Shown: positions 34,638-44,335, counted from the stretch's first letter. The stretch: DNA of 64,000 bases from CBDCPI01 sp965220245 (GCA_965220245.1 CBDCPI010000006.1:248001-312000), one strand, 5' to 3'. Program-made: numbers and translations. Notes: a model not told the origin generated them from the letters alone.

Positions 34638-34808
34638 TCTCCCAGGTCTTCGGTCCAGCCTTCGCCACGCTCATTGGGCGGCCCGGGGTCACCGGAGTGG
34701 ACGAATGGCTTGACATTATGTGGACTCGGCCCCTACCATCTCACTGTGACCCACGGGTTATTTTGGTTTGGGAGGATGATCGGCGCCGGGGAAAATCTAA
34801 AAACACCT

Positions 34809-34828
34809 GCCGCTCCTGCAGGAGCGGC
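34809..34828. repeat. 20-bp perfect palindrome ahead of the 52-bp array
   Basis: GCCGCTCCTG joins its own complement CAGGAGCGGC with no loop. It is followed by CTTTC and resembles a terminator or a solo half-unit: GGAGCGGCC recurs in every 52-bp repeat unit. Confidence 0.6.
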
Positions 34829-34837
34829 CTTTCATGA

Positions 34838-35182
34838 CCGTCCGGGAGGAGCGGCCAGACCGCCCTCCACCAAGGACGGCACTCTACCCCCGTCCGGGAG
34901 GAGCGGCCAGACCGCCCTCCACCAAGGACGGCACTCTACCCCCGTCCGGGAGGAGCGGCCAGACCGCCCTCCACCAAGGACGGCACTCTACCCCCGTCCG
35001 GGAGGAGCGGCCAGACCGCCCTCCACCAAGGACGGCACTCTACCCCCGTCCGGGAGGAGCGGCCAGACCGCCCTCCACCAAGGACGGCACTCTACCACTG
35101 TCCGGGCGGAGCGGCCAGACCGCCCTCCACCAAGGACGGCACTGCGCACCATCCGAGTGGGAGCGGCGGGACCGCCCTCCAC
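34838..35182. repeat. Tandem array of seven 52-bp hairpin-forming units
   Basis: Units start at 34838, 34890, 34942, 34994, 35046, 35098 and about 35150. The first five are nearly identical, the sixth has a few changes and the seventh is diverged. Each can fold: CCGTCC at its start pairs with GGACGG at position 37, and GGAGCGG pairs with CCGCCCTCC inside it (two-base bulge). The open frames through it are artefacts, since 52 is not a multiple of three. Confidence 0.85.
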
Positions 35183-35312
35183 TTGAAACGGCTGGTGCCC
35201 TACTCTCTCACCGCCCCTCTGTAGGGGTCAGCACTCTCCTCCGCCGTCGTCATCGGCCAAGTGTGGCGAGATCATTCTCCCTTTTCTGAATCTTTTCGGG
35301 AGAGTTTTACCT

Positions 35313-35525
35313 ATGGCGGAAAATCTGGTGGACATTCGCCTCCTGCGGCGCACGGAAGTGCTCCACCTGTCCGGCCTCAGCCGTAGCACCCTGTACGAGA
35401 TGGTCTCAAAAGGGGCCTTCCCGGCGCCCGTGCGCATCAGCGCCCGTGCCGTGGGGTGGCGGGCTGCGGAGGTGGAGGAGTGGCTCAAGTCGCGGCCGCC
35501 GGCGTCGGACAATAACTGGCGGTGA
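35313..35525 (+). CDS. AlpA-like (MerR/excisionase fold) DNA-binding protein
   Basis: A 70-residue protein with the helix-turn-helix of AlpA/phage excisionase proteins: RLLRRTEVLHLSGLSRSTLY followed by EMVSKGAFPAPVRISARAVG and WRAAEVEEWLKSRP. AlpA-type proteins activate excision of integrated elements. GGGAGAG lies upstream of the ATG. No intact integrase is found in the window, so this may be all that is left of an integrated element. Confidence 0.85.
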   Translation: MAENLVDIRLLRRTEVLHLSGLSRSTLYEMVSKGAFPAPVRISARAVGWRAAEVEEWLKSRPPASDNNWR

Positions 35526-35847
35526 GGGCCGGTGTGCCTGAAACGGGGCGCGGCGATGTCGGCTGAACCACTGAGCGGACATCATCCAAGAACTAACGCC
35601 GGCCCGGTGTGACGGTGGTGACCGGAGGTGGGACAAACGCCAATGACCAGATCAGAACACCGCAACCCCGGCAGCCTCGGAGCATGCCAGAACCAAACGG
35701 CGCGAACTCGGCGGCAGTCAAAGACAACTCGCCAAGCCTTCCGGCGTTCACTCCGCGACAATCAATCACCGGGAGGCGGGACGGGCAACGCCCCGGTTGA
35801 GGAACCGGGGGCGGCTGGCCGGGTTGGCCGGCGGGGAGGCCCGAGTA
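35526..35847. other. Intergenic stretch, no confident gene
   Basis: A 63-codon plus frame at 35609-35800 (rich in Pro, Ser, Arg) has no recognisable features and is probably not coding. The palindrome CCCCGGTT-GAGG-AACCGGGG ends the stretch and may be a terminator or the edge of the IS21 remnant. Confidence 0.4.
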
Positions 35848-36356
35848 TGGACCCGGCCACGGCCGGTGGCCGCCCCGGCGTCGGCAAGACCCATCTGGCC
35901 GTGGCACTGGCCCTCAAGGCCATCGAGCAGGGTCAGGGGGCTTACTTCGTTCGGGCCTAAAACCTGATGGAGGAGTTGCGTAAAGCCCGGGCCGAGCACA
36001 ATCTGGACCGCCGCATGAAGGTCTACCTGGCGCCCAAGGTGCTGATCGTGGATGAGTTCGGCATCTGGCTCTATGACCGGGAGTCGGCCACCGCCTTCTT
36101 CACCCTGGTCTCGGCCTGCTATGAGCGGGGCAGCATCATCCTGACGTCCAACAAGGGCTTCGGCGAGTGGGGCGAGCTGCTGGGCGACAGCGTCATCGCC
36201 TCAGCGGTCCAGGACCGGCTGCTGCACCACAGCCACGTCCTCAACATCCGTGGCGAGAGCTACCGGCTAAGGGAGAAGCCTCAGGCAGGCTTGTTCCAGT
36301 CGCAGGAACTGCTCAACTCGGCACCTGAGGAGACCGGCGGAAACTACACGGGCTGA
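35848..36356 (+). pseudogene. istB: IS21-family helper ATPase (IstB) remnant with in-frame stop
   Basis: The frame carries Walker A GGRPGVGKTHLAVALALKAI, then reads YFVRA, a TAA stop at 35958-35960 and resumes NLMEELRKARAEHNLDRRM, APKVLIVDEFGIWLYDRESA (Walker B), ERGSIILTSNKGFGEWGELL and HHSHVLNIRGESYRLREK to its natural end. The N-terminal third is absent. The stop replaces a tyrosine codon expected in the VRAYDLM motif of relatives. IstB loads the IS21 transposase onto target DNA; this copy is dead. Confidence 0.85.
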
Positions 36357-36437
36357 CAAAATCGTTGGAACGCTACCGGGTGGCTCAATTCCAACCTGTA
36401 ATTTTTGGCTCATTTCTAGCCCGTAATTGACAGCTGG

Positions 36438-36725
36438 ATGGATTTCGAGGTGGGCGACCGTAGTGAGGATACTTTTCTGAGGTTGTATGGGCGGCTGCCG
36501 GAAGCGAAGCGATACCGCAGCGATGCCTACCTGGCATACGAATGGTTGCCAGCCAACCGGCACCGGGTAGGGAAAGGCGGGGAGGTGAACTGGAATGAGG
36601 GAACACATTCGAGGTTGCGGGACAAGCTGAAGCGGCTGCAGCGCAAGAGCAAGGGGTACAGCAAGAAGGTGACCCTGCTGCGGGACTCCATTGCCTTGGT
36701 GTGTCTCCAGTTGGGCTTAATCTAA
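36438..36725 (+). pseudogene. IS1-family transposase C-terminal fragment
   Basis: The 95 codons match the C-terminal part of IS1-like DDE transposases of this group: DRSEDTFLRLYGRLPEAKRY, SDAYLAYEWLPANRH, and GKGGEVNWNEGTHSRLRDKL, which includes the catalytic Glu region, then KGYSKKVTLLRDSIALV. The N-terminal half is missing, so it is a truncated copy. Confidence 0.75.
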
Positions 36726-36871
36726 TATCAGCGCGTGTTGGGAATACCCTTTTTCAACAGGCCCATTCCGTCGGCTTTGACAACGGTAAAAATAGTCGCC
36801 GTGACCGGCAGGACTAATTGTCGTTGATCACCGTTATACCGGATGCAGGAGTTGGACAGGAGGTGACTACT

Positions 36872-39301
36872 ATGCAGCACCCAGCCGCATTTCCGCCGTT
36901 TCTTCACCCTGCAGAGGGGTGGCCAGAGGATGCGGCACTGGCGGATTTCCCCCTGGAGGAACGAATAGTGGTGGTGCTGGCGCAGCAGCCCTGGGCCTCC
37001 GCCTCGGATATCGCCAAGAGGCTCGAGATGTCAGATTCCGACATTTACAAGGCGTGTCACGAGCTGGAGGAGAACAAGCTGATTGCCGGCCGCGAGCTGG
37101 GCGTGACCCGCCGGATTCAACGGCGGTATGTGCTGGCGCGGCAGGGCGTGATGCACGGGACAAAGCCTTTCCAGTACAAGGGCCTGCTTCGAGCAGCGCT
37201 GCCCCTGACCTGGCAGATGACAGAAGACGGGGTCACAAGGATGCTGCTATGGCTTCCCATGATCGAATCCCTCTATGAGATCCTCCCTGCGTTCTGGACC
37301 GGCGGGCTCGCTGCACCATTCCGGTTGCAGTCCATTTATCCGGACCCGTCCTGCAGCAGTTATGTCTGGCTGGGCGAGCCCACCCTGACGGAGGTCTGGT
37401 GGTTACCCCGTGGCCGTCTGCACGCCGTAGCCACCTGGTGGTTTGAGCACTATGACGAGCTTCCTCGATATTGCTCCATCCCCTTCTTCTGGTCCGGCCT
37501 GCTGCCCCAGGAGGACTACCGGTCCCGCAGCCTCCGGCTTGGCTCCGAGTACATTCGCTCTGCACGGGATCCGAAAGGCTATATCCGGTGGGATATAGAG
37601 CCTCCGGTCGCCGCCATTGGCGTGGACCAATTTGCCGCGTTTCGAGCGAGGACCGCCTATGGCAACGATGTGCAGGTGGGGTCTGTGGACACAGCCGGCG
37701 CCCTGGTCTGGTCTGCAGGGGCCAGCCACAGCCGGTGGACTCTGGGGGGTAAGCCTCCGCAGGCCCGGTCGATCGGCCCCCCTGAGGCTGCGGCCATCGG
37801 AGAGGGTCCCGACCTGGTGAATCTGGGGGGTATGCGGGAGTACCGGCTCTTCGCCTTTTTGTCCGAATTCCGGGCAGCCACCAGGGCGAACCTGGTGAAA
37901 GCCTTTCACATGTCCGGCGGCGCAGTCACCACTGTATTAGACCGCCTGGAAGACCGCGGCCTGGTTACAAGTGTGGGGAAAAACCTCTACGTTACCCAGA
38001 GGGGTCTGGAGATGTTGGCTGCCCGGGATAGGGTGGATGCCGGCCGGCTGGTGGAGGTCACGTATCCGGACCCGGAGGGAGAGGATGCGATCAGGGAAAG
38101 GCGCCATGACTCGGCGGTGGCCGAGGCGGCAGCAGCGTTCCGGGGGGCTGGGGTACCGGTGGTGGCCGGCTGGAGATGGGTGGTGTCCTGGCACGATGGC
38201 CAGTTGGTCCCCGACCTCTGGGTTCAGCTGCCGGTACCCGGCCGGGAGGAGGGCACTTGGGTTGCCGTCGAGGTGGAGTTTTCAGCGAGGACGGAGAAGC
38301 GCATAGAGGCGGAGAAGTTGCGCTCATACCGCCTGGCCCCGGTCCGGCTGAAGCGGACGTTCCCCATATTGGTAATTACCGGCGAGGCGTTGGCTGCGAA
38401 GCGCTTTGATGACCTGGCGGGGGATTTGCCAATACTCACCACCACCTTGAAGGAATTCCTTACCGGCGTATGGGAGGGGCCGGAAAGTGTATGGCGGTGC
38501 AAGGGCCGCCCGGCCGGGTTAAGCGATATTGCCAGAAAGCGCCGGGCTCACCTCCGGCAGTTGACGGGAGGGTCGCTGGACTACAGTAAACCTTCGCCCG
38601 AGGTTTGGGAAAGATTGATCGGAGAGGAATCCATCTGGTTGGACCCGTTGACTGGGGGCCTCGGTCCGACATTACCGCCCATCGATCCCCAACTCCAGGC
38701 GGAGACGGACCGTGTGCTGAATGAGGCCAAGGCAAGACCTTCCGCGAACAAGCCGGTTTCCGCCCCGATGCCACCAGCGCCGGCCCCAGCACCGGCCCCA
38801 GCGCCGGCCCCAGCGCCGGTTAGAAGGGAGCCCACTGCCGAGGACCAGGCCCGCCAACGATGGCAAATGTTGACAAGGATAGACAGGCTGGTAGCCAGTG
38901 CGGACGGGATTGCCGCAGGTCGCCTGAAGCGCGGGGATCTCAGCGACGCGGAGCGCCTGTGCCTCCGGCGTGTGAGGGCCATCATCACGTATGGCGCCAA
39001 CCGGCACTACCAGGCGGAAGAGCTACTGGTGAAGCTATCGCTGCAGCTTTGCCTCCTGCTGAGGGACGAGCATCTTCACGCGGTCCGTTCCGGAAATGCC
39101 TTCTGGTGGTTAACCGTGGCCCAGACCAAGACGGATCCTCGTTGGGCGTTTAGGGACATCTTGAAAGACTACCCGAACATCAGGCAGGACGCCTGCAAAA
39201 AGTTCGACAACTGGTCCAAGATGGTGGATCATGCCGCTCGGGCAGCCCGGCGAACCCGGACACCTGAGTCGGGTGCTCCATCCGGTGGTCCTGCAACCTA
39301 G
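36872..39301 (+). CDS. Large uncharacterised protein: two winged helices, nuclease-like core, Ala-Pro linker
   Basis: 809 residues from ATG 36872, chosen because AGGAGGTGA, a perfect anti-SD match, lies 5 bases upstream. Residues 28-82 (AQQPWASASDIAKRLEMSDS) and 322-382 (ATRANLVKAFHMSGGAVTTV) look like winged helices. Residues 405-490 contain HDSAVAEAA, VPDLWVQLP and WVAVEVEFSARTEKRI, a D...ExE pattern like replication-relaxation or PD-(D/E)XK proteins. A (AP)n linker covers 635-650, and a helical domain ends the protein. No exact family is recognised. It sits alone between IS1 and IS1182 remnants; plasmid replication control or defence are both possible. Confidence 0.8.
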   Translation: MQHPAAFPPFLHPAEGWPEDAALADFPLEERIVVVLAQQPWASASDIAKRLEMSDSDIYKACHELEENKLIAGRELGVTRRIQRRYVLARQGVMHGTKPFQYKGLLRAALPLTWQMTEDGVTRMLLWLPMIESLYEILPAFWTGGLAAPFRLQSIYPDPSCSSYVWLGEPTLTEVWWLPRGRLHAVATWWFEHYDELPRYCSIPFFWSGLLPQEDYRSRSLRLGSEYIRSARDPKGYIRWDIEPPVAAIGVDQFAAFRARTAYGNDVQVGSVDTAGALVWSAGASHSRWTLGGKPPQARSIGPPEAAAIGEGPDLVNLGGMREYRLFAFLSEFRAATRANLVKAFHMSGGAVTTVLDRLEDRGLVTSVGKNLYVTQRGLEMLAARDRVDAGRLVEVTYPDPEGEDAIRERRHDSAVAEAAAAFRGAGVPVVAGWRWVVSWHDGQLVPDLWVQLPVPGREEGTWVAVEVEFSARTEKRIEAEKLRSYRLAPVRLKRTFPILVITGEALAAKRFDDLAGDLPILTTTLKEFLTGVWEGPESVWRCKGRPAGLSDIARKRRAHLRQLTGGSLDYSKPSPEVWERLIGEESIWLDPLTGGLGPTLPPIDPQLQAETDRVLNEAKARPSANKPVSAPMPPAPAPAPAPAPAPAPVRREPTAEDQARQRWQMLTRIDRLVASADGIAAGRLKRGDLSDAERLCLRRVRAIITYGANRHYQAEELLVKLSLQLCLLLRDEHLHAVRSGNAFWWLTVAQTKTDPRWAFRDILKDYPNIRQDACKKFDNWSKMVDHAARAARRTRTPESGAPSGGPAT

Positions 39302-39671
39302 CTCCATTGACATACCTGCTGACATACCTGCCAATTAGCTACAACCACCGGACAGTTCAGTGGGAAAGCGTTCTGCAATTCCTGTTGGTGCTGATGTAGG
39401 GAGGCTGTTATAGAAAAAGGGTGAATCCGTAGGGAAATCCCCTAGGAGTACGGGACACTTGGTTTCCGGCTGGGCGGCGGCCGCTGAGGCGTTAGCCGGC
39501 CGCCTGACACAGGGCCGGAAGGGACTGGAGGGCTGTCCCACGCAGGGCCTGCCCAAGGGCCACCAGGGACTGTCAAGGGCGGCGACATCGGCTTGTTGAA
39601 AAAGTCGGCAAAGCAGGAGATTCAGGCGAGTCCTGGGCTACAATGGGCGTGCAGTCAGTCATTGGCGAGAG
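39302..39671. other. Intergenic stretch with IS1182 left end
   Basis: No gene is seen. GGCTTGTTGAAAAAGTCGG at 39,591-39,609 looks like the left terminus of the IS1182 element that follows. Its complement-like sequence CTTTTTCAACAGGCC occurs at 36,754 before the large unknown gene, suggesting an older IS1182 end there. Confidence 0.45.
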
Positions 39672-40686
39672 GTGGTGACAATTGAACCGCTGGACCGCTG
39701 CCGCAGGGACTCCACCCTCTTCCAGTTCACCAGCAGGCGCCTGCGGGACTTCATTGATCCCGACCATCTACTGATCCAGATTGACGAGCAACTGGACTTC
39801 GCCAAGCTCGTGGCTCCCTTGGAAGAGCGGTACTGTCCGGACTTTGGCCGTCCCGCCATTAATCCCGAGGTGATGGTCAGGGCACTCCTCATCTACTCGA
39901 TTTACAACATTGCCTCCTTCCGAAGATTGTGCTCGGCCATCTCGGAGAATATCTGCTGTCGCTGGTTTTGTTTCCTCACCATCGACGATCCGGTGTTCGA
40001 CCATTCCACCATCACCTACTTCGTAAACCGGATAGGAAGGGAGGGTTTCTCGGAGGTCTTTGCCGGACTGAATGAAGAGTTGCTGCGGATGGGGCTTTTA
40101 TCGCCGGAATTGTACGTGGACTCCAGTATGGTCAAAGCCAACGTCAACAACTACGGCCTCTCCCGCAGCGGTATGACCGTGGAGGAGTTCAAGGAGCAGG
40201 CTATCGAGACCAACGGGCTGTTCGTTTTACCCGGCAGAACCACTGGCGAACACGGTGCTGAGCATGATGAGGTCCGGTATTTCCAGGATCCCCAGGGCCG
40301 TCTGCCCCTGAGCCCGGTGGTGCAGCAGCAAGCCCGGCAAACTATCGGGTTTGCATTACAAGGAAAATGTCGTCGTTGACCGGGGCGGTTTCATCCTGTC
40401 CAGAGGAGTTACCCACGCGTCCGAAGGGGAATGGAAAGCCCTGCCGGCGCTGTTGGAGAAACTGCCCGTCAGTCCTGTGTCTCTGACGGCAGACACCGTA
40501 TACAGTGTCGGTGAGCTGAGACAACTCCTCAAGGAAAAGGGCATCACCGCTTACATACCGATCCATCCCAACCAAGAGAGCAGCATGGTTTCCAAAGAGG
40601 ACTTCATCTACATGGGAGACCATTTGATCTGTCCCCAAGGTAAGCTGCTGCGCCGCGGCGCGTTGCAACGGCGCGACCGCGCCTAC
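39672..40686 (+). pseudogene. IS1182-family transposase, frameshifted and truncated
   Basis: The first frame (39672-40379) has FDHSTITYFVNRIGREGFSE, LYVDSSMVKANVNNYGLSRS and the N-terminal DFIDPDHLLIQIDEQLDFAK, typical of IS1182/IS1478-like DDE transposases (DUF772 region). Around 40,340 the frame shifts; coding resumes as HYKENVVVDRGGFILSRGVT, SLTADTVYSVGELRQLLKE (second catalytic Asp) and ends at the IS630 left terminus at 40687, which removed the C-terminal catalytic Glu. It is non-functional. Confidence 0.85.
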
Positions 40687-40799
40687 TAAACTAAAGCCAA
40701 GGTGGGATGTGCATTGGGGTGTGCCCGGAATCTGGCTGGGAGTGTCGCACCAGCCTTTCGGCCCTTGATTGCAGGATGGTCCGGCAGCGCCGCCTCACC

Positions 40800-41873
40800 T
40801 CATCCTTCCGGCTGGCCAGTCCGGCGAGGAAGTGGTTGACTCTCTCCCCGGCCTACGCCGGGGCAGGCTCTGCACCGCCGCCTTGGTCCCCAAGCACAGG
40901 TTCCCCGTCGCCTCCTGCCTGGCCCAGCCCCAGACTGCCTCATCGGCGTTGAAGTCCGGGCTGTAGCCCGGCAGAGCTTGCCCTCGTGAATACGGGGGTT
41001 CACCAGCCGCAGGTTCAGGCCAGGGGTCTCCAGGTATGAGCGCATCGCCGGACCCCGGTGCGCCGGCGCATTGTCCCAGATCACGTTGACCCGCCCGCCG
41101 TGCCTCTCCCGCAACTGTTCCAAGAAAGCCACGGAGCTTTCCCCGTTGCTGTTCCCCTCCAGTTCCATCCATTCCACCTCCCCAGTTCCCAGGCACACCG
41201 CCGAGTAATAGCTGGCCTTCTCGCCGTGCCTGGGACTGCTGGAGTCCACCAAGGCTGGCTCCCCTTTCAGCACCCACTTGCCCCGCAATTCCGCGTCAGC
41301 CCGGAAGTGGGCCTCGTCGGCAAAGAATATCTTTCCCCCAGTGTGTCCCGCCTCGTCCACCAGTGCGGCGTACTCCACCACGAAGGCCTCCCGTTTGGCC
41401 TCATCCGCCTTGACCAGCCGCTTCTTGGGGCTCTTGAAGGCAAATCCCAGCCGGTGCATGTAGTTCAGACAACTGCTGTGGCACAGGCTGAGGCCGAAGC
41501 GTTCCCAGACAAACCGGTGGACCACTCTCCAGTTCCAATTGGCCAGGCCGATGCCCGCCTCGGCGGGCAACTCCTCCACCGCCCCGCTTGTTGGGTCTCG
41601 CCAAGGGCGGGAGGGAACCACCGGTCCGCTCGAATATCAAGACCGCAGGCCCTCCCTTGCCGAAGACGGCCAGCCAGCGGCCAATGGTGTGGGGGTCCCG
41701 TTCCAGAGCCTCCGCCGTGGCTGAGGCGGTCCAGCCTTGGCCCAGTAGCAAGATGGTGTACAACGTTCCCGCTCCCGGGGCGTGGGCGCCAGAATCATCC
41801 GCCGGCGCAAATCCTTGACTTCCATCTGCCATTGTTCCAGAAACCGCTCCATCTCCCTCACGCCCATCACCAA
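40800..41873 (-). pseudogene. IS630 transposase with several frame breaks
   Basis: Coding passes through three frames: an N-terminal MERFLEQWQMEVKDLRRRM piece, then LYTILLLGQGWTASATAEAL (helix-turn-helix), then the DDE domain GGKIFFADEAHFRADAELRG (first Asp) and VNVIWDNAPAHRGPAMRSYL (second Asp), and finally LPGYSPDFNADEAVWGWARQ (catalytic Glu) in another frame. Near the C-terminus the reading frame is split by a 23-nt palindromic insertion at 40,847-40,869; removing it restores VQERVNHFLAGLASRKDEV. It cannot work in cis as written. Confidence 0.8.
40847..40869. repeat. 23-nt palindromic mini-insertion in IS630 transposase
   Basis: On the minus strand AGCCTG plus the hairpin CCCCGGC-GTAG-GCCGGGG interrupts an otherwise continuous frame directly after a CAG codon. 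The same insertion, with compensatory stem changes, occurs in the IS3 OrfB at 49,805. Confidence 0.75.
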
Positions 41874-41957
41874 CCCCTCCCAGACGACACGGAAAGCTAA
41901 CCCATTGACTCCGCAAATTTACCCTATGTTTCTGCGCATTTCACCTTGGCTTTGGTT

Positions 41958-42285
41958 TAGGCTCTCCGGGTGCTGGTGGACCTGCTCCAGGGTGATCATC
42001 TCTCACCTCCGGCGGCGGCCAACTCGTACACTTCAAGGGAGCGCTGCTCCACCTGGCCGACAGGAATCTGCACCGCCACAGCCTTCCTGCAGGGACCGGT
42101 TCACCACCAGGGAGAGATGGTCCGGGCTGGTGGACACCTTCCGGTTCCGTCTCCCGGCTCGAGGGCCTCTTGTGTCCACCTTTATTTCCGGAGCAAGGGA
42201 CTCTCAGCCCTTGAGCCACCGACGGAACGGTGAAACCGGACCCGGCGGCGACGTCGCCGCCGGGGTGAGGCTGGTCCGCCACTGC
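41958..42285 (-). pseudogene. IS21 remnant: IstB start cut by IS630, preceded by degraded IstA end
   Basis: On the minus strand ATG at 41999 begins MITLEQVHQHPESL, the usual IstB start, and is cut off by the IS630 right end at 41957. Just upstream, AVAVQIPVGQVEQRSLEVYE and a stop overlapping the IstB start region fit the C-terminus of IstA, but this part is in broken frames. Only about 330 bp remain. Confidence 0.5.
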
Positions 42286-42639
42286 TCAATCTCATCGACT
42301 CTCCAGGTCAGGGCTTTGGCGTCGCTCCGCATCTCAGCTATCTGGTCGCCGTTGCGCCGGCAGCTCTAGGTACTCCGTATATTCCCGTAGTCCTCGTTCG
42401 ACGGCCTCCCGCGTCCGAGGCGTCACGGATTTTGTAAGCGGCGGTTGAAAGCTGGATCATCCGCCGCCCTTGGCGGCTGGATGGAGCCGCACCTATTACC
42501 ACAACGACGGGATATGGAAAGGGGTGGGTGATCCCTCCGATTCACGGTAAGTCGCCGGCCATTCGAGTTTCGATTCCGCTGGTTTCTCCATACAAAACCG
42601 CCCTGCGGAATGCTATTCCCGGCAAGCCTTCGTTGTATG
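42286..42639. other. Stretch without a recognisable gene
   Basis: Short frames on both strands do not resemble known proteins. It lies between the IS21 remnant and an unknown gene ending at 42640. Confidence 0.3.
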
Positions 42640-43128
42640 CTAGTAGGGGATTGAATCCAATGCATCCCTCAATTCCCGCAGCTCTCGTTGGCAATCAGCT
42701 TCGCGTCGGCTATCCTCGTCCACGGTCTGGCGGATCCATTCCAGCGCTTCGTCAAGGTTTGGAAACCTTTCGGTGAATCCAATCAACGGAAAATGGTCTG
42801 AATCCACCCAGACGGGAAGCCCATCAGGTTTGTATTCTCCGGATTCGGTTCGGCTGATGGTGATGGAATAACCGTTGCGGACCTCCCAATACTCAACCCT
42901 TGAATATTGGTTTGGTTTACCCTGATGGGCAGCAGCGGTGGCAACGCACCAACCAGTCGCCTCGGTTGCGGTGTCGAAACTCCGGTATTGAGAATTGGCG
43001 TCCGCTGAGAATGCGTACACGTGGGCATCGAATCTCCTCATCTCCGCCGTGATACGGACGATGTTTCCATGGATGACTGCTGCGAACCCCGTGCCGCTGA
43101 TAAGTGGAAAAATCTGACGTTCAGCCAT
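42640..43128 (-). CDS. Uncharacterised protein (162 residues)
   Basis: Not recognised. I start it at ATG 43128 (MAERQIFPLISGTGFAAVIH), which has AGGAGAT about 10 bases upstream; the frame is open to 43251. The N-terminal half is beta-rich and the C-terminal half is helical and charged (RFPNLDEALEWIRQTVDEDS, RRE...RELRELRDALD). It lies in IS-rich surroundings with slightly lower GC than its neighbours, in keeping with horizontal origin. Confidence 0.6.
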   Translation of the reverse strand: MAERQIFPLISGTGFAAVIHGNIVRITAEMRRFDAHVYAFSADANSQYRSFDTATEATGWCVATAAAHQGKPNQYSRVEYWEVRNGYSITISRTESGEYKPDGLPVWVDSDHFPLIGFTERFPNLDEALEWIRQTVDEDSRREADCQRELRELRDALDSIPY

Positions 43129-43250
43129 AACCTTACTATCTCCTGTCATGGATGGAGAACATGGTCCCAGGATTACGACGACAGCTTCAAGATGGGATGT
43201 CATGACCCTGCCGATGGCGGCTGTAGGGTGCCTTTGATAGGCCTTCCGCA

Positions 43251-43586
43251 CGCGTTCGTTTCGTAACCTGACTTCCTCTATCAGCCCGTCAGCGGACTGA
43301 CCGTGTATCCCTTGCGGGTTGTGAAGCAGTCTTCTTCAACTCCTCCTGCAAGCTTAACTTGGCGCATCATGCCCATCCCAGCCACATGCCGAATTGGCCC
43401 AATCTCTTCCGGGCACATTCCCCGGCCCTGCGCAGGACTGTAATGTTGTCCGCCGCATCCCGTGGCGTCAGGTCCTCGATGCCGCTCACTCTCTCCGTTC
43501 TTTGTCGTCTTGAAGCTTTGTCGTCTTGAAGCCGGACGGTGCCGGGAGCGTGGACGGTGGCACACGAGCCTCGTCCGTGACTCCCG
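43251..43586. other. Stretch with only short doubtful frames
   Basis: A minus-strand frame ending at 43367 (GIEDLTPRDAADNITVLRRA) could be a 40-residue protein started at GTG, and another ends at 43281. Neither has a clear SD or a known family. Confidence 0.3.
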
Positions 43587-44208
43587 TCATTCCGCCTCAA
43601 GCTCTCCACGTTCGATGAAATGCCAGTTGACATCGCCGGAAGCAATATCCGCCTCTGCCGACGGGTCCCTTACCACGCACGCTATCACGGGGTGGCAGAT
43701 GCAGCCAGTGAGTTCCGTCATCAGCTCGGCGTTTCTCCGGACCAGGGCGATGTCCACCGGGGAGGCCCGGAACGGCGTCTCGACCATCACGTACCGGGTG
43801 TTCCTTCCATCCGTCGCCTCGATCACCAGGTTGGGCCGGAGGAAACGGCTGAACCTGCTCCTGTCGAAATGGCCTCCAATGGTGTCCTGATATATCCGCT
43901 CCAGTCCGTGCGGATGAGGGTCCGCACGGACTGGAGCCCCACGCCGGCGGCGATGGCCGGGGTATGTCCGGTGGCGGCCTTCCGCACGCGGAGCCGGCTG
44001 TCGGACCTCCTGTCGCCCAGGCAGTCCTGGCGTGGGTCACCCAGCAGGACACTTGCTGTCCGTCCCGTTCCACCTGCCCGATGAATTCCGCGTCCAGCAG
44101 GTCGAAGTCGGTGCCATGCTGGCCGCAGCAGTGGGGACACGGGATGTGGACGGCCATGTCCAGTCGGTCCAGCCGCTGCAGTTCCCGGACCAGTTCTTCC
44201 ACTTTCAT
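43587..44208 (-). pseudogene. Uncharacterised gene split by frame changes
   Basis: From ATG 44208 the first frame reads MKVEELVRELQRLDRLDMAV, HIPCPHCCGQHGTDFDLLDA (possible zinc ligands) and then degrades. Protein-like text continues in a second frame (RLRVRKAATGHTPAIAAGVG) and then in a third (LERIYQDTIGGHFDRSRFSR, followed by LVIEATDGRNTRYVMVETPF) to the stop at 43587. The last frame change coincides with a 17-bp perfect inverted repeat at 43,898-43,937. It may be two short genes or one broken gene; the family is unknown. Confidence 0.45.
43898..43937. repeat. 17-bp perfect inverted repeat, 6-base loop
   Basis: GCTCCAGTCCGTGCGGA and TCCGCACGGACTGGAGC flank TGAGGG. It falls inside a coding-like region at a frame change, so it may be a foldback mutation rather than a terminator. 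Confidence 0.6.
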
Positions 44209-44335
44209 GGTTATTTTCTCCACACATCGCGCTTTGAGTCTTCCGGCGGCGCAGGTTCCCATGGCCAGCATCTACCTCGCGGCCTCGGAGACTGGGAACG
44301 ATCTGTCGTCACCGACGCGGTCCGGGGCCGGTTCC

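Larger units (their letters stand above)
40689..41957. mobile_element. IS630-family element with TA flanks, full length but decayed
   Basis: 1,269 bp bounded by AACTAAAGCCAAGGTG and CACCTTGGCTTTGGTT, each next to TA (40687-88, 41958-59), the IS630/mariner signature. These ends define the MITE family in this window. Its left flank is IS1182 and its right flank is IS21, so the DNA originally on one side has been lost or exchanged. Confidence 0.85.

Noticed and set aside
33987..35289. Long open frames through the 52-bp tandem repeat
   Set aside because: The repeat unit is not a multiple of three, and frames are open only because the unit lacks stops; the upstream part is IS630/IS5 debris.
35609..35800. 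63-residue Pro/Ser-rich plus-strand ORF
   Set aside because: It has no SD, no recognisable feature and lies directly before IS21 debris.
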